Shown: piece after piece, positions 1-10,937 of the stretch
How the letters are laid out: each line of letters opens with the position of its first letter
Position numbering within the stretch: position 1 is the stretch's first letter
Source of the DNA: Rutpela maculata
Taxonomy: Eukaryota; Arthropoda; Insecta; Coleoptera; Cerambycidae
Reading direction: 5' to 3'
Length of the DNA: 64,000 nucleotides
Assembly: GCA_936432065.2 (NCBI GenBank)
Contig: OW386292.2
Coordinates: 132,323,460 to 132,387,459, forward strand
Notes under the pieces: model-generated
The model's input: the letters and a program-made list of their open reading frames with translations, nothing else
Told to the model about the DNA's origin: nothing
Database searches by the model: none
Position numbers and translations under genes: made by a program

Positions 1-1124
1 AACATATATTTTTGACGTGATATTTGGAGTCAGCGGCTCAAGGAATATAAAGAATAGATGTCTTTTATCTTTGGAAAATACTTTTTTTTTGTACGTGCCT
101 GTGTTATGATTCTTTATATAGTCACACCTTAATTTTTTTGGATTATAGAATTTCTCATAATAACTCTTGTTGAGGGTGTATCTCCTCATCGTTGTCTTAT
201 CAGATATTATTACTGATAGAAAGTTGGTAAGTTGGGGAACGTTATGTAAGGAATCTTAACGAGTAATTTCAAACATATTTTAAAATATGAAACGTCGAAT
301 AAAACTAAGCATCCAACATATGATTTCAGCGATTATTCGGGGGAGGGTGCATTTTTTTTTTTTTTTTGGAAATGCAATCTGTATATTATCAGGAAGTTAC
401 AACATGGGAGGAGAGCGTTTCTTGGAAATTAAGTTTTAATTTTGAAAAATGTGTTTTTGTCACGTTTTATATTTTCTATAATAGCTTTCTTTGATGTTTT
501 TTTTTTAAATAAATTGTTAATTATACTTCTGAACATACGGTAACGTATTTTTATGAAGACAATGTGTTGACTTTTTTTGTCGTTCTTTCATGCTGACAAT
601 ACTTCCTGTTATCCATGACTTCTTTTTATTTGTTATTTTAATTTTAGTAGTAGATTTTTCCAGATAATTTTTAATTTTTTCAATTACTTTTAACAATTTA
701 CGCATCTGATGCACATATCGATTTGCCTATCATGTTAAATCGTCATTTATCATATTTTTATCACTTTATCAACAAAACGTAGACATCTCACAGAGCGCGT
801 CATCTTTTTATCTGAGAAGTATCAGACCTCTTTACTTTACTGATAACCACTATCTTTCAAAGAGAGTAAACGTCATGTTATCTTTGTACGGGATTCTTCA
901 AAATGACGTATCAAAGTAATTATTATACCCGTTTGATTTAACCAAATAGATTTATTATAAATTCTTCATTATTCATCGTAGACAAAAAAATTGTACAACA
1001 TGTTGAAATCAAATATCTAATAAAAATGCTTCCTTGTATAGACCGTTTCTTGTAATCTGAGAAGTACCTTTTTAATAGATAGGAACCGCTTTATCTTTCA
1101 AAATAAAACGAACGTCATATTCCG
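1..1124. other. AT-rich stretch without a recognisable gene
   Basis: I see no coding region here beyond short chance ORFs. There is a poly(T) run near 352-367. A sequence with matching parts occurs three times: about 745-880, 1011-1127 and 1944-2058. The last two share a block that includes AATAGATAGGAACCGC and ACGAACGTCATATTCCGCTA. This is a dispersed repeat of unknown type. Confidence 0.5.
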
Positions 1125-1127
1125 CTA
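1011..1127. repeat. Direct repeat, copy 1 (second copy at 1944-2058)
   Basis: The block runs from a stretch near ATCTGAGAAGT through TAATAGATAGGAACCGC to ACGAACGTCATATTCCGCTA. It is repeated about 930 bp downstream at 1944-2058 with a few substitutions. The copies bracket a LINE reverse transcriptase fragment, so they could be parts of one element or ends of an older duplication. No function can be assigned. Confidence 0.6.
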
Positions 1128-1379
1128 CATACAGTTTGTTTTCTGTTTTCTAAATATGACCCAAAAAAGTGTTCGGAATATACCTCCAATTCCATAACAG
1201 TACAGCTCCTTTAACAAGATCTCGTGAAAAATACAGTCAAACGCCCTTGAGAGATCACACAGTGTGATTGAATCAAATTTTCTACTCTGAAGACCATTGA
1301 CTATGTCGCTCACAACTTTGAAAACTGCTTGGGCATATTACATTCAAATGGTGCATTGGTCCCAACAAGATAAAACATC
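1125..1379 (-). pseudogene. LINE reverse transcriptase fragment
   Basis: An open stretch of about 62 residues on the - strand contains LCDLSRAFDCIFHEILLKEL followed by YGIGG. This matches RT motif A of Jockey/CR1-type non-LTR retrotransposons (D-x-SKAFD-x-V-x-H-x-ILL-x-KL-x-YGI-x-G), including the catalytic Asp. Nothing of motifs B or C is visible, so it is a small, dead fragment. The clade call is from the motif only. Confidence 0.65.
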
Positions 1380-2289
1380 TATGGGCAAATACGGACAGAC
1401 CCGCAAACCATGAACACTCGCCGACTTTCAGACCCACAGGGTTATTAAATGCATAGGATGAATCAGGATAGGGAAATCACAATAAGCTCAGTAGGCAGCA
1501 GGTGCTCTCAGCGTTCTTGAACAGGCAAGACCCGAGTTAAAAAAAAAGAAGAATAGCCTGAATACCAAGTCTCATTGGTGTAGCTCAAACGGTTCCAGAA
1601 GTTTTAAATGAAACCTGTTCTTTTCTCAGGAAGCGTTTTCGGATCCTGTCGAAAGAACTTTCTGTGATATTGGGTGTGGAATCAGCTGAATTTAATAGAA
1701 TCTATGACCGGTCTCCCGGTAATGCGCCCTTTCGTACCAGTCCATGATTTTCGGTAAAAAAAGAATAATAATTATATGTATAATAATAATAATATCGGAA
1801 GTAGGATCTGATTATTTATCTAAATTGCATCGACGCGACGTTAAAGTTAGCATTGGTATCTAATTTTTACGTGACTAAAATTATATTACTATTAATAATT
1901 TCATCATCAAATCGTTACTTAGCTTTTTTTTTATCATATTATCAACAAACACGTAAACACCCCATACATCATCATCTTCTAATCTGAGAAGTGTCTTTTT
2001 AATAGATAGGAACCGCGTTATCTTTCAAAACAAAACGAACGTCATATTCCGCTATACCGGGTGACCACGAGTCAATGTACTCCCCCCAATTTTTTAGTTG
2101 TTTTTTAATTTAAAAATTTTCTTTTGGTACACAAAAATTAGACAAATGAGCTACTTTTAGACTAACAGGAATGAAAATAACACTTCCGGTTCAACCGAAA
2201 GTAACATCAACTTATTTTTCTTAAATAGAATAATATATTTTTTTAACGATTTCTTATTAAGCATGAAATTCTAAGTGCAACAGTTTTTT
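1380..2289. other. No gene seen
   Basis: Noncoding sequence with a moderately GC-richer patch at 1380-1530 that I cannot identify. It also contains the second copy of the direct repeat (1944-2058) and an ACCGGGTGACC motif near 2056 that looks like the end of a small insect DNA element. No reading frame of note. Confidence 0.4.
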
Positions 2290-3675
2290 TTCGATTTTAG
2301 TATATTGTGTATTTAGGTGTGAAAGCAATACAGGCATCGAAGTCCGGGAATGTGCTTTCACACCGAAGGACATATACTATTTTTTCTGAAGTCACAATCA
2401 ATATTATTATAAATTAAGAAATTTGTATTAATGCATAAACATTTCTTCATTACAATCTAACTGCTTACTAATAAATGCAATTTTAATGTTAGTTGCTTTG
2501 TCTGCGTGTATTTATTTACTGTCTAAAATATACATAAAAAACCGTACGGGAATGTTACTTTTTCTGAAATCGATCGGCAATGTCTACATTTTCGGCGCGA
2601 TTTCAGATCGAAAAAGGCACAACTCCAGTATTTTAGACCGTTGCTAAGAAACTATCAGAAAACAGACCGGAAAAGATCCGTTGCCAAGCAACGATCAACA
2701 AAACCGTACGGGAATGTTACTTTCCCCACCTAGGCCGGGAAAGTAACATTCCCGTACGGTTTTTTATGTATATTTTAGACAGTAAATAAATACACGCAGA
2801 CAAACCAACTAACTTTAAAATTGCCTTTATTACTAAACAGGTATATTGTAATGAAGAAATGTTATACATTAACACAAATTCCTTAATTTATAATAATATT
2901 GATTGCGATTTCAGAAAAAATAGTATGTGTACTTCGGTGTGAAAGCACATTCCCGGACTTCGATACAATTTCATCGTCATCCGGGAATGTATTGCTTTCA
3001 CACCTAAACACACAATATACTATTTTCTGAAATCGATCGGCAATGTCTACATTTTCGGCGCGATTTCAGATCGAAAAATGCACAATTCCAGTATTTTAGT
3101 CCGTTGCTAAGAAATTATCAGAAAACACACCGGAAAAGATCCGTTGCCAAGCAACGATCAACAAAACTTTACGGGAATGTTACTTTCCCGGCCTAGGCCG
3201 GGAAAGTAAAATTCCCGTACGGTTTTTTATGTATATTTTTGACAGTAAATAAATACGCGCAGACAAACCAACTCACATCAAAATTACATTTATTAGTAAG
3301 CAGTTAGATTGTAATGAAGAAATGTTATGCATTAATACAAATTCCTTAATTTATAATAATATTGATTGTGATTTCAGAAAAAATAGTATGTGTATTTCGG
3401 TGAGAAAGCACATTCCCGAACTTCGATGCTTGTTGGCCTCGGCTAGCACCTCGGCCAACAATTTGCATCGTCGTCCGGGAATGTACTGCTTTCACACCTA
3501 AACACACAATATACTATTCTCGGCCTAGGCCGGGAAAGTTTTGTTGATCGTTGCTTGCCTGTTTTTTGATAGTTTCTTAGCAACGGACTAAAATACTGGA
3601 ATTTTGCATTTTTCTATTTGAAATCGCGCCGAAAATGTAGACATTGCCGATCGATTTCAGAAAAAAATGATTCCA
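2290..3675. mobile_element. Cluster of alternating palindromic (foldback/MITE-like) elements
   Basis: Two kinds of unit alternate. Type 1 is a hairpin of about 100-135 bp whose arms contain GGTGTGAAAGCA and TCCGGGAATGT (about 2294-2385, 2920-3022, 3385-3520). Type 2 is about 360 bp, begins TTTTTCTGAAATCGATCGG, ends GATTTCAGAAAAA, and has a perfect hairpin around GGCCTAGGCC flanked by ACCGTACGGGAATGTTACTT and its complement (2702-2763 and 3166-3228). Full type 2 units lie at about 2558-2919 and 3018-3380. The cluster begins and ends with partial type 2 units in the opposite orientation. A type 2 relative interrupts a LINE at 50.38-50.66 kb. No ORF is present, so these are nonautonomous. The superfamily is not recognised. 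Confidence 0.7.
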
Positions 3676-4065
3676 AAAAATAAGTGAGATACGAAAATTT
3701 CTTATTCTTTTCAAAATGGCCTGGTCAGATGAACGCGACGTAAGAAAATTACTAAGTAGACTATGGAAATTATTAGTAAGGTTGTAGGCTTCTCTGTAAA
3801 GAACAAAACAGTTATTTGAATTACTGGTAGGTACGACTATTTTTAGTTTTTTTTCAAAAGACAGAATTTGATTTTCCTATCGAAAAAGTTATGGAAAATT
3901 TCTTAATGGGACCGTGCTATTTTCTTTTATTAATCAGAAATAATGATCCATAAACTTTATTTTTTTTCGTCACTGTTCATATCCTTCGTAATAATAAAAG
4001 TGTTTTTAAAAGGTAAGCGCCAACAGATAATTTTAATGAGGTACGTATCTACATTTAAATACAAA

Positions 4066-4384
4066 ATGGCTGAAAAATATTCAAGAGATAAAAAAGTTGA
4101 CATGACATGTTGATTACTTATGGAGAGACTCAACGTAATGCAACTAGAGCAAATACTGTATCCAGAATGAAGACAACATCCGAGAAACTACTTCGCCCGG
4201 TTGGAGCATAAATTTAGAACTGATCTTGATGTAGAAATTGAAGAAAGATTTATTGTGGATGAAGAAACGGTAATTAATGTATTAGCTTTAGTGCATGTAA
4301 CCTAACTATTTCGATAATACAAATTGAACATAAATTACCAGTTTCCAAAGAATCAGCCAGGAAAATTTTAAAGAAACAAGGCTA
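4066..4384 (+). pseudogene. N-terminal half of mariner-like transposase
   Basis: Starts with ATG and reads MAEKYSRDKKVDM, then, after stops and shifts, RQHP, LEHKFRTDLDVE and TVINVLALVHV. This is the order seen in the N-terminal helix-turn-helix region of insect IS630-Tc1-mariner transposases (YS..E.VDMLL..GE, YPERQHPS, F.RLEQRFRETG, VLAYVH). The frame is interrupted by TGA and TAA codons and stops at the insertion boundary. The C-terminal half resumes at 8730. Confidence 0.65.
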
Positions 4385-4779
4385 TCCCAGATAGCATTTT
4401 TACATTCAGAGCATGTGCTCGGAACGTACTTTATGTACCCATGGAACTAAGAATGAATATTCATTTTGTATTCCGTGTAGAAAATCTGAATGTCAGAGAG
4501 ACGTACAGATGACCGCCTCTCGATATACGAGTAAGATTCCTACAATGTACCCATAGACCAAAACGGAACTTGATATGAACCAGAAACGTATATTGACATA
4601 CTGATAGATACATGAGGTATATAGGAGGAAGGTCCATCCTACATTCACAATGTACACTGCATGTTCATGGTATATGAGTACTACCTTCGCAGGAATTAAA
4701 CCGTAGGTGCCTGGTATGTTACACATCTATGATGAATGTATATTGTAGGAATGAACATTAAGTATCAGTGGCAGCTATA

Positions 4780-4985
4780 AGTACTTCACTCATGTCATGT
4801 ATTTTCTTCAAAGTTTAACTATTATAAAAATTTATTACTTATTGTAATCATTGATGAGTCGCTGCTTCATTCTGAATATGTTCAGTATGACGCAGCGACT
4901 CATCTATGATTATAGCAAATAATAAATTATTATAATAATTAAACTCAAGAGAATACATGATATGAGTGAAGTACTTGCATATAAT
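4780..4985. repeat. Palindromic hairpin element (MITE-like)
   Basis: The arms pair almost end to end: AGTACTTCACTCATGTCATGTATT on the left mirrors the right arm ending near 4975. The centre pairs ATGATGAGTCGCTGC-type sequence with GCAGCGACTCATC around a short loop near 4890. It is about 200 bp, has no ORF, and would form a long stem. Confidence 0.7.
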
Positions 4986-5725
4986 AAATCCAATATCTAA
5001 TTTTAAAGTTTAATTGTTACAGTCAATTATTAGGTACTCACTCTAATTTTCCACATTTCATATTCCTTGTGAACAATATTATGTAAGTAAATGTGGAATA
5101 TATGCACAGAAAATTTGTTTTTACTATCAGTTTTCCACTAAAGTCAAATGTTTTATTCATCAAATTTTATTGAATGGAGCACACAAATGCTAAATAAACT
5201 TAAATAAAACTGTATTTGCTATAACAATACTTTACAAAGGTCCACGAATATATGTAAAAAAAATAGTTTTACGTTAATAAGATCTGTTAAAAACCATTTT
5301 AAAATGGATCAAACATTTATCACTCTAAAACTTCAGCTTAAAAATCATATTTAACGTGTTATTTATGAAAAAATCTAATGATCATATTACACTACCTTAA
5401 AGTTTTATCTATTTCAAATCGTGTTTTAAATTGCCAAGAACAAAACATGATTTTATTTTATTAATTACTTTACATTGTTTTAACAATTAAGTATGCATCT
5501 TAAATTATAAAATAGGAAGAGGTATAAATAAAACAGTTGTGTTACTTTAAATATATTTTTATTTTTTGTTACAAAAATGAATTGTAATAATAAAAAACAA
5601 TTGTGACAAAAATTTCAATTCAGATTTTTTTTAACAAAAAAATTTTCTTTGCAACTTATGAACTGTCATATTTTACTATAACGAATTTTTTGTCAGTAAG
5701 TAAAAAATAGTAAAAATTGGAGGGC

Positions 5726-5913
5726 TTACATTTTCAAAACCAAGTGTCCAGGTGTTGCCGATGGTGATACTTGTAATTGCGAAAGTCCACTTTTCATTCT
5801 CAACACATCATCTGTGACTGATCCTATTGGCTGAATACTTTCTTTTGGCTTTTCCAATGTTTAAGAAGGTATTTCCTTCCTGTCCAGAGGAGGATATACA
5901 CGTGTTAGTCCAA
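5726..5913 (-). pseudogene. Putative last exon of an unidentified spliced gene
   Basis: On the - strand a TTTTGTAG acceptor ends at 5914 and is followed by an open frame. It reads GLTRVYPPLDRKEIPS, a TAA, then in the same frame TLEKPKESIQPIGSVTDDVL and SPSATPGHLVLKM before a stop. The acceptor and the single in-frame stop suggest the 3' exon of a decayed gene. The partner exons are at 7085-7244 and ending at 7375. I do not recognise the protein. The polyproline-free, Ser/Thr-rich tail gives no domain clue. Confidence 0.35.
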
Positions 5914-6063
5914 CTACAAAAGAAAATACATTGTATTATATTTGAATAGGTACTTATTTCTCTTTAAAAACTGGCCATGATAAAGTTGAAAAATATAAAA
6001 ATATCTTACAAAGATCTTACAGAAAAAATAAAACTGATCAAACATAAATTAAACAAATTGATA

Positions 6064-6660
6064 TTATCATAGATAGATAGATAGATAGATACATTTATTT
6101 GTTCCTTTTTACATACAATACCTCATTGGATGTAGAACACGTCAAAAACATTAAGAGAATACAACAGAAAAAAAGAATATAGTTAATATTAATGTTAAAA
6201 ATACATATCATAATAAAATTGAAACACTAACAAATGGTAACAGTGAAAATAAATAGAGGACGACAACAGTAATTAAAGTTAATTTTAAAATAGATAAAAT
6301 GCCTAGTTTGGATAAAAATGTGTTTGGTTAAAATATTAAAATGGTATAACAATACAATACAATGATAAATTTGAAAACAGCCTAGTTTGAGAGTACAAAA
6401 GTAAGTTTTTTATTAATGTATTAAAACATCAGTGAAATATTCGTCCACCGTATAGTAAGCCTTTTTTATTAGTATCCGTTTGAGTTCTAGTTTTAATGTT
6501 TTTAAAGTGAGATTTTTTATGTTGTCCGGCAATTTGTTAAAAATGTTAATTATAGAATACTCAACATTTTTTTGTATATACGAGAAAGGACATGGCAGGC
6601 ACAAAATAAATGGAAAAGAAGGTACAGTCAAATGGGCTGAAAATGTAGTATGTTGTACTT
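6064..6660 (-). mobile_element. 3' end of a LINE with (TATC)n tail
   Basis: On the - strand 6413-6631 encodes NVEYSIINIFNKLPDNIKNL and a C-terminal stretch with YYTVDEYF. This resembles the end of jockey/CR1-like insect LINE ORF2 (…VYNNLP..I+……F+..LK.+L…YYSVDEF). The 3' side ends in AAATGTATCTATCTATCTAT at about 6064-6092, a typical short tandem tail. A related 3' end on the + strand lies at 55.3-55.6 kb. It is strongly 5'-truncated. Confidence 0.65.
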
Positions 6661-6804
6661 CATAATATCCTGATCAAAAGTTTTCACAATATCTGAAAAT
6701 CGCCAGTTTTTGAGATATGAAAGGTCAAAGATCAGGAATATCGGTACCCGCTGTCATAGTTGAGAGTATCATATTATGACGAGGATTTGTTTAACGTGTG
6801 ATTT

Positions 6805-7032
6805 TATATGTACCTGAAGTTTCGAACGTTCACTTGAATGAATTTTAGATGAAAAAGAAAAGTTAATAAAAACCACATATCGATTTAGGCATAAACACTT
6901 CATTGCCACATTTGCTGACAATAAATATCCACAATACTTAAGTTTTTACACCTAAATCGAAGTGTGGCTTTTATTAATTTTTCTTTTTCATATGAAATTC
7001 GTTCAAGTGAACGTTCGAAATTTCAGGTACTT
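6805..7032. repeat. Inverted-repeat (hairpin) element
   Basis: The left arm (about 6811-6890) has ACCTGAAGTTTCGAACGTTC, then CATATCGATTTAGG. The right arm (about 6944-7032) is its complement ending GAACGTTCGAAATTTCAGGT. A loop of about 55 bp separates the arms. There is no ORF of its own. It abuts the unidentified exon at 7085-7244. Confidence 0.7.
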
Positions 7033-7084
7033 GATTTTAAATGCCTACCAGAGTTATTAAAAGAACAACATATCTTCTTTCAAC

Positions 7085-7244
7085 TTCTAGTAAAGACAAA
7101 ATTTCTTGGGAAGTCGACGGCTTCCAATATGTTCTTCGATATCATCTGACGTGCTTTTTGTACATAGTCCTTTGATTTGTTTTTATTCACTCTATACATC
7201 AGATCTCTGCCCTTTTCAATTAATTGCAGCTCTTCTATAATCCT
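7085..7244 (-). pseudogene. Putative internal exon of the same unidentified gene
   Basis: After a TTTCAG acceptor at 7245-7246 the frame reads RIIEELQLIEKGRDLMYRV, then NKSKDYVQKARQMISKNILE and AVDFPRNFVFTR. This is a charged, helix-prone segment with protein-like composition. If the weak donor at 7083-7084 is used, the frame passes into the exon at 5913 (…TR-I-GLTRVY…). Otherwise it ends at a TGA three bases on. It follows an upstream segment ending in AAGAAG|GTAGGT at 7375. No family is recognised. Confidence 0.35.
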
Positions 7245-7374
7245 CTGAAATGGGTATAAAGCAAATTACTACAAATAGGTAAATACCTATCACAACTCGT
7301 ATGTTGTAATCAAATCCAATGGTTGTGATTTAAATAAACAAAAGCTCCTTAATATTGAAATAGATCGAACCTAC

Positions 7375-7500
7375 CTTCTTGAAAATAAGATTTAAACACC
7401 CCGTAAAGTGTTCACATTTCATCTGCATTTTCACCTGTTTTTCAATGATCAGTCAATTGTTTGAATGGTGACCACCAAGCTTCCTTTTCGTAGACCGAGA
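7375..7500 (-). pseudogene. Putative upstream exon segment of the same gene
   Basis: A consensus donor (AAGAAG|GTAGGT) lies at 7374-7375 on the - strand. The frame that joins the next exon reads EKQVKMQMKCEHFTGCLNLI and FKK before the donor, but it is open for only about 25 codons, so the exon start is not resolved. A GC-richer block near 7800-7860, with GTGCGCATGCTC on the - strand, may be the old promoter or 5' UTR. Confidence 0.25.
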
Positions 7501-8039
7501 CCATTACAAAGACACCTCAGTTTCTTTTCTAAAAATCGATACCTACAAACGCCGTAATTATTATAACTAATATAGGTGGTATGCTTAGTATAATATGTAC
7601 AAAGGGATACACATTAAATTTTAGTGTCTAAATATAAAATATCTGCAAATGACAACAAAACTATGTGGTAGTTATATTGTATACAATAATTGTAAAATAC
7701 TTACTGCAATGCAATTAATGTATACTTGGACTAATTAATAAATCACGGGAAAACAAAAAACAAAACACAAATTGAAGAAATCGACATTTGCATTTGACAG
7801 CAGAATCGTGACTGACCGTGGAGCATGCGCACTAACCTAAGGACCGTGGCGCGCATTTAAAAAATTCTACAAGGGGATTGTAATGACAGGGAAAACGGAA
7901 ATCTAAATATAAAAGATAAAAAGTAATTAAATACCCATTCTAAGTCTGAACTATCTGCTTAAGAAATGCCGATAGTTACCGAGATAGTTACTAATTAATT
8001 GAACACAGTACATAAGTTAAAAAAGGGTTATTATTCATT

Positions 8040-8100
8040 ATTATTTAATATTTCATTCATTATTATTTAATATTTCATATTCATTATTATTCAATATTCG
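8040..8100. repeat. Short tandem duplication
   Basis: ATTATTTAATATTTCATTC-type units repeat about two and a half times. A GTAG-rich tract (about 8265-8290) follows further on. Confidence 0.6.
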
Positions 8101-8729
8101 ATCACAAATCTAAAGTCTGGATTCAAAATTTAAAACATATTTCATATATACAATAATATTGACGAACGATTTAAAATTTATAAAACGTCATACACCGCAC
8201 AGGGGATGATTATAAATGTACTTAAATCAAATCTATATAGATAGAGAAATATCATTATTATTTTTGTAGGTAGGTAGGTAGGTAGATAGGTACTATAAAA
8301 CTAGCATTGCTGTCTCATCAGTTGTGATGCAGGTTTATTTTTATTAGTTCAAAAATCGAACCAATCAGCGTTCGCGTTAAAAGTGCTGAACTTTTGATGA
8401 TATTACTGTCGGCGCGGCGCTCGGGCGATGCAAATATTTCTACAAAAAATATACCTGTATTATACAGATAAAATCATTGACGAATGTTTATACGATGTAC
8501 ATGAACACATATACGAAGAACGTTCCCTGATACGTGTACACAGTATATGCGACTGTGAATATAAACTTTTCTGTATATTCCATTTATATCGTATGTATAA
8601 TCATATTGTATATGTGAAAATATTATTTATATGGGAATGTTGAGGGAACATACATGGCAAGTACAGAATGCAATTAGAACATTGGGAATGCAAAATGTAC
8701 ATTCGTGGAATAATAAATGCTATCTGGGA

Positions 8730-9446
8730 TCGTTCTTATAAATGTTAGTTGTATCAATTTTTGTTTGAGAATGGTTATTATCAACGAAGAATAACCCTTT
8801 GTAATTTGTTACAGTTCCGCCAACTAAGAAATGAGAATTTTATCAAAAACATTTTGTTCTCTGATGAATCGAGATTTACAAACCTTCGGTTATTCAATCG
8901 GAACAACGTTTGATATTGGACAATTGAAAATCCTCATATTACGAGACAGGGGCGGTTTCAGGAGCGGTTTGGCTTCAATGTTTGATTAGGTGTACTGGGC
9001 GAACATATTATAGATCCAATAATATTTGACGAAAATTTATCTGGGCTAAGATATTTAGAATTTCTCCAAAATATAATAATTTCACAGATTATTAAAATTC
9101 CCAATACCAATATTGACGGTATTAATTTCAACAAGAAGGGACAAGACCACACAGCGCTATTCTCGTTAGGGATTACCTAAATAAATTGTTTCCAGATCGT
9201 TGGATTGGGAACCATGGTTCAATTAGATGACCTGCAAGGTCTCCTGACTTAACCCCAGTCGATTTTTTATTTGAGCGCATTTGAAAAATAGAGTCTACGC
9301 GATTACTCCAATCACAAGGCAAGACCTGGAAGAAAGAGGTAGACATGAAATTGCGCAAATAACACCTCAGCAACTACAGAATATTAGACATGCAACAATA
9401 AGTCGCGCTATTCTGTGTATTAATCAAAACGGTGAACAGTTTGAAT
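8730..9446 (+). pseudogene. C-terminal (catalytic) half of mariner-like transposase
   Basis: The recognisable pieces are ILFSDESRFT (first catalytic Asp), FNRNN, ENPH, RFGFNVWLGVLGEHIIDPI, YLEFLQNI and RSPDLTPVDFLFERI (third Asp region). The motif that should read FQQDGAPAH is here FNKKGQDHTAL, so the second catalytic Asp appears lost. Stop codons and frame changes occur throughout. The TIR follows at 9565. This is a relic with no active enzyme. Confidence 0.75.
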
Positions 9447-9831
9447 AATTTTTATGATGATTTATTATAATTTAGGTTCTAAATAATTTTGTTATTTTAT
9501 TTATTCATGGATGTTACGTTTTATTAAAATTATTTCTTATTTAATGTGTTTACCTTTAAAAAATATTTTTATTATTACGAAGGATATCGTTAGGAAAGGA
9601 TTAATGGCCAAAAAATTAGAGGCTATGAATCATTATTTCTGATTAATAAAAGAAAATAGCACGGTCCCATTTAAAATTTTTCCATAGATCCCCTACGGAG
9701 ATGAAAATGAAAATTAAAATCAGTCTTTTGAGAAAAACCTAATAATAGTCGACCTACCAGTAATTCCATGCAACCTGTACGGTGTTCATAGATCTTCTAT
9801 TATTTTACTGATTCTATTATAAGTGAGTTAC

Positions 9832-10012
9832 CTCGAGTAGTGTGGATGCGCAGTAGGTTTCTTCGCGTACTATTGATACGCAGTAGGTTTCCTCGAGTAT
9901 TTTGGACGCGCAGTGGCTTTTTTCGAGTACTTTCGATGCGCAGTAGGTTAGCTCACGTAGTATAGATGCGCAGTGGGTTTTCTAGAGTGGTATGGATGCG
10001 TAGTAGATTTCC
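9832..10012. repeat. 30-bp tandem repeat, six copies
   Basis: GATGCGCAGTAGGTTT or a close variant recurs at 9845, 9875, 9905, 9935, 9965 and 9995, an exact 30-bp period. Each unit also carries a CTCGAGTA-like stretch. The copies differ by several substitutions, so the array is old. It lies just outside the right TIR of the mariner-like element. Confidence 0.85.
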
Positions 10013-10103
10013 TTGAAGAAAATGCTTGAAGTAGAAGCTTAACATCTATCGTGTGGTCCACAGCACACAATGATTTCTTATATCTTTTTCATGCCATTTT
10101 CTG

Positions 10104-10290
10104 CGTATTACTTCCACATCCAGTGGAAATATACTAACGCAAGAAAAAAATTGAAAGTTTTCATTGTTCAAATAGACTTAGGAAATTTTAAGTTTGACCA
10201 AAAAAAATCTGTCTATTGCGTCGGCCTGCCTGTTGGTCTTGTAACTTTTTGGTGCTCACGATTACTCTGGAACTCTGAAATCTAACAATA
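10104..10290 (+). mobile_element. Diverged, truncated copy of the ACTTCCACATCC element
   Basis: Begins TTACTTCCACATCCAGTGGA, then has the family's TTGTTCAAATAG, TTTTAAGTTTGA, TCTGTC-rich and ACGATTACTCTGGAAC segments in order, and stops near 10290. Only the 5' third of the 650-bp family is present. Confidence 0.75.
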
Positions 10291-10539
10291 CTGACTTCGG
10301 ATTCGGTTTCAGCGGGTCCAAGTACATAAGGACACACTGGTCTGAATACACAAAAAAAGTAAAACACTTGTAAAAAAAATTCTGCGATAAATGATTTTAA
10401 ATATCGTGGAAATTGGTTCTATATACATCCAAGAATGTGTAAAAAAAATTCCGAGTGGCATCAACTTTGATTTAAATTTGGTTGTAGCACACCGTGTAAC
10501 TTTAGTAGTCTAGAATTTTTTTTTAAAAAGTTCTAAAGG

Positions 10540-10937
10540 TAATATACAAAAAACCAATAACTTAGCCATCAAATATATTATACAAAGATGCCAGAATAAT
10601 GGACATCCGCCAATTAAACTTTCACTCCTTACTAATAAAAACATACTCTGAAGACAAGAACTTGGTAAATAATCACAAACACAAAACCAGATATAAAAAT
10701 GATGTTTTTTGTAAAAGAATGTCAAAACCATTGGCTAGAGAAGCCATAACTTCCTTACTCCGAAAGCATATAATTTTTTACCCACTGAAATTAATGTGGG
10801 GACTTAGTTTATTTATCATAATGTTTCAATTTTTAACAATTACATTCTAGTAGCATAATTTGTTAAATAAACTTATTCCATTCTATTCTATTCTATTCTA
10901 TTCTATTCTATTCTATTCTATTCTATTCTATTCTACT
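10540..10937 (+). mobile_element. LINE 3' end with (TTCTA)n tail
   Basis: Broken reading frames between about 10560 and 10850 contain QRCQNNGHPPIKLSLL and AYNFLPTEI-like text, as at the C-terminus of CR1/jockey-like insect LINEs. The segment ends AATAAACTTATTCCA and runs into about eleven TTCTA units (10880-10937). I read this as a 5'-truncated LINE with a pentanucleotide 3' tail. The remaining coding part is a pseudogene. Confidence 0.5.

Larger units (their letters stand above)
4385..8729. mobile_element. 4.3-kb insertion with TCCCAGATAGCATTT inverted ends
   Basis: The left edge is TCCCAGATAGCATTT (4385-4399) and the right edge is its exact complement AAATGCTATCTGGGA (8715-8729). This 15-bp terminal inverted repeat sits exactly where the mariner transposase reading is broken. 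The interior holds a hairpin element, a LINE 3' end on the - strand, and three spliced exon-like segments on the - strand. No transposase is recognised. The superfamily is unknown to me; flanking TA or AT dinucleotides could be a short target duplication, but this is ambiguous. Confidence 0.65.
3820..9765 (+). mobile_element. Mariner-like (IS630-Tc1-mariner) element with about 200-bp TIRs, split by an insertion
   Basis: The terminal inverted repeats are visible at about 3820-4016 and 9565-9765. Both contain ATTACTGGTAGGT, GGGACCGTGCTATTTTC and TCCTTCGTAATAATAAAA. Between them are the two halves of a decayed transposase (4066-4384 and 8730-9446). Removing the 4.3-kb inserted segment at 4385-8729 leaves about 1.6 kb, the normal size for a Tc1/mariner-type transposon. 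The element is dead: its transposase has several stops and frameshifts. Confidence 0.75.

Noticed and set aside
8428..8643. 71-codon + frame near the right end of the 4.3-kb insertion
   Set aside because: Ile/Tyr-rich low-complexity text without homologue-like pattern; it lies in AT-rich element terminus sequence.
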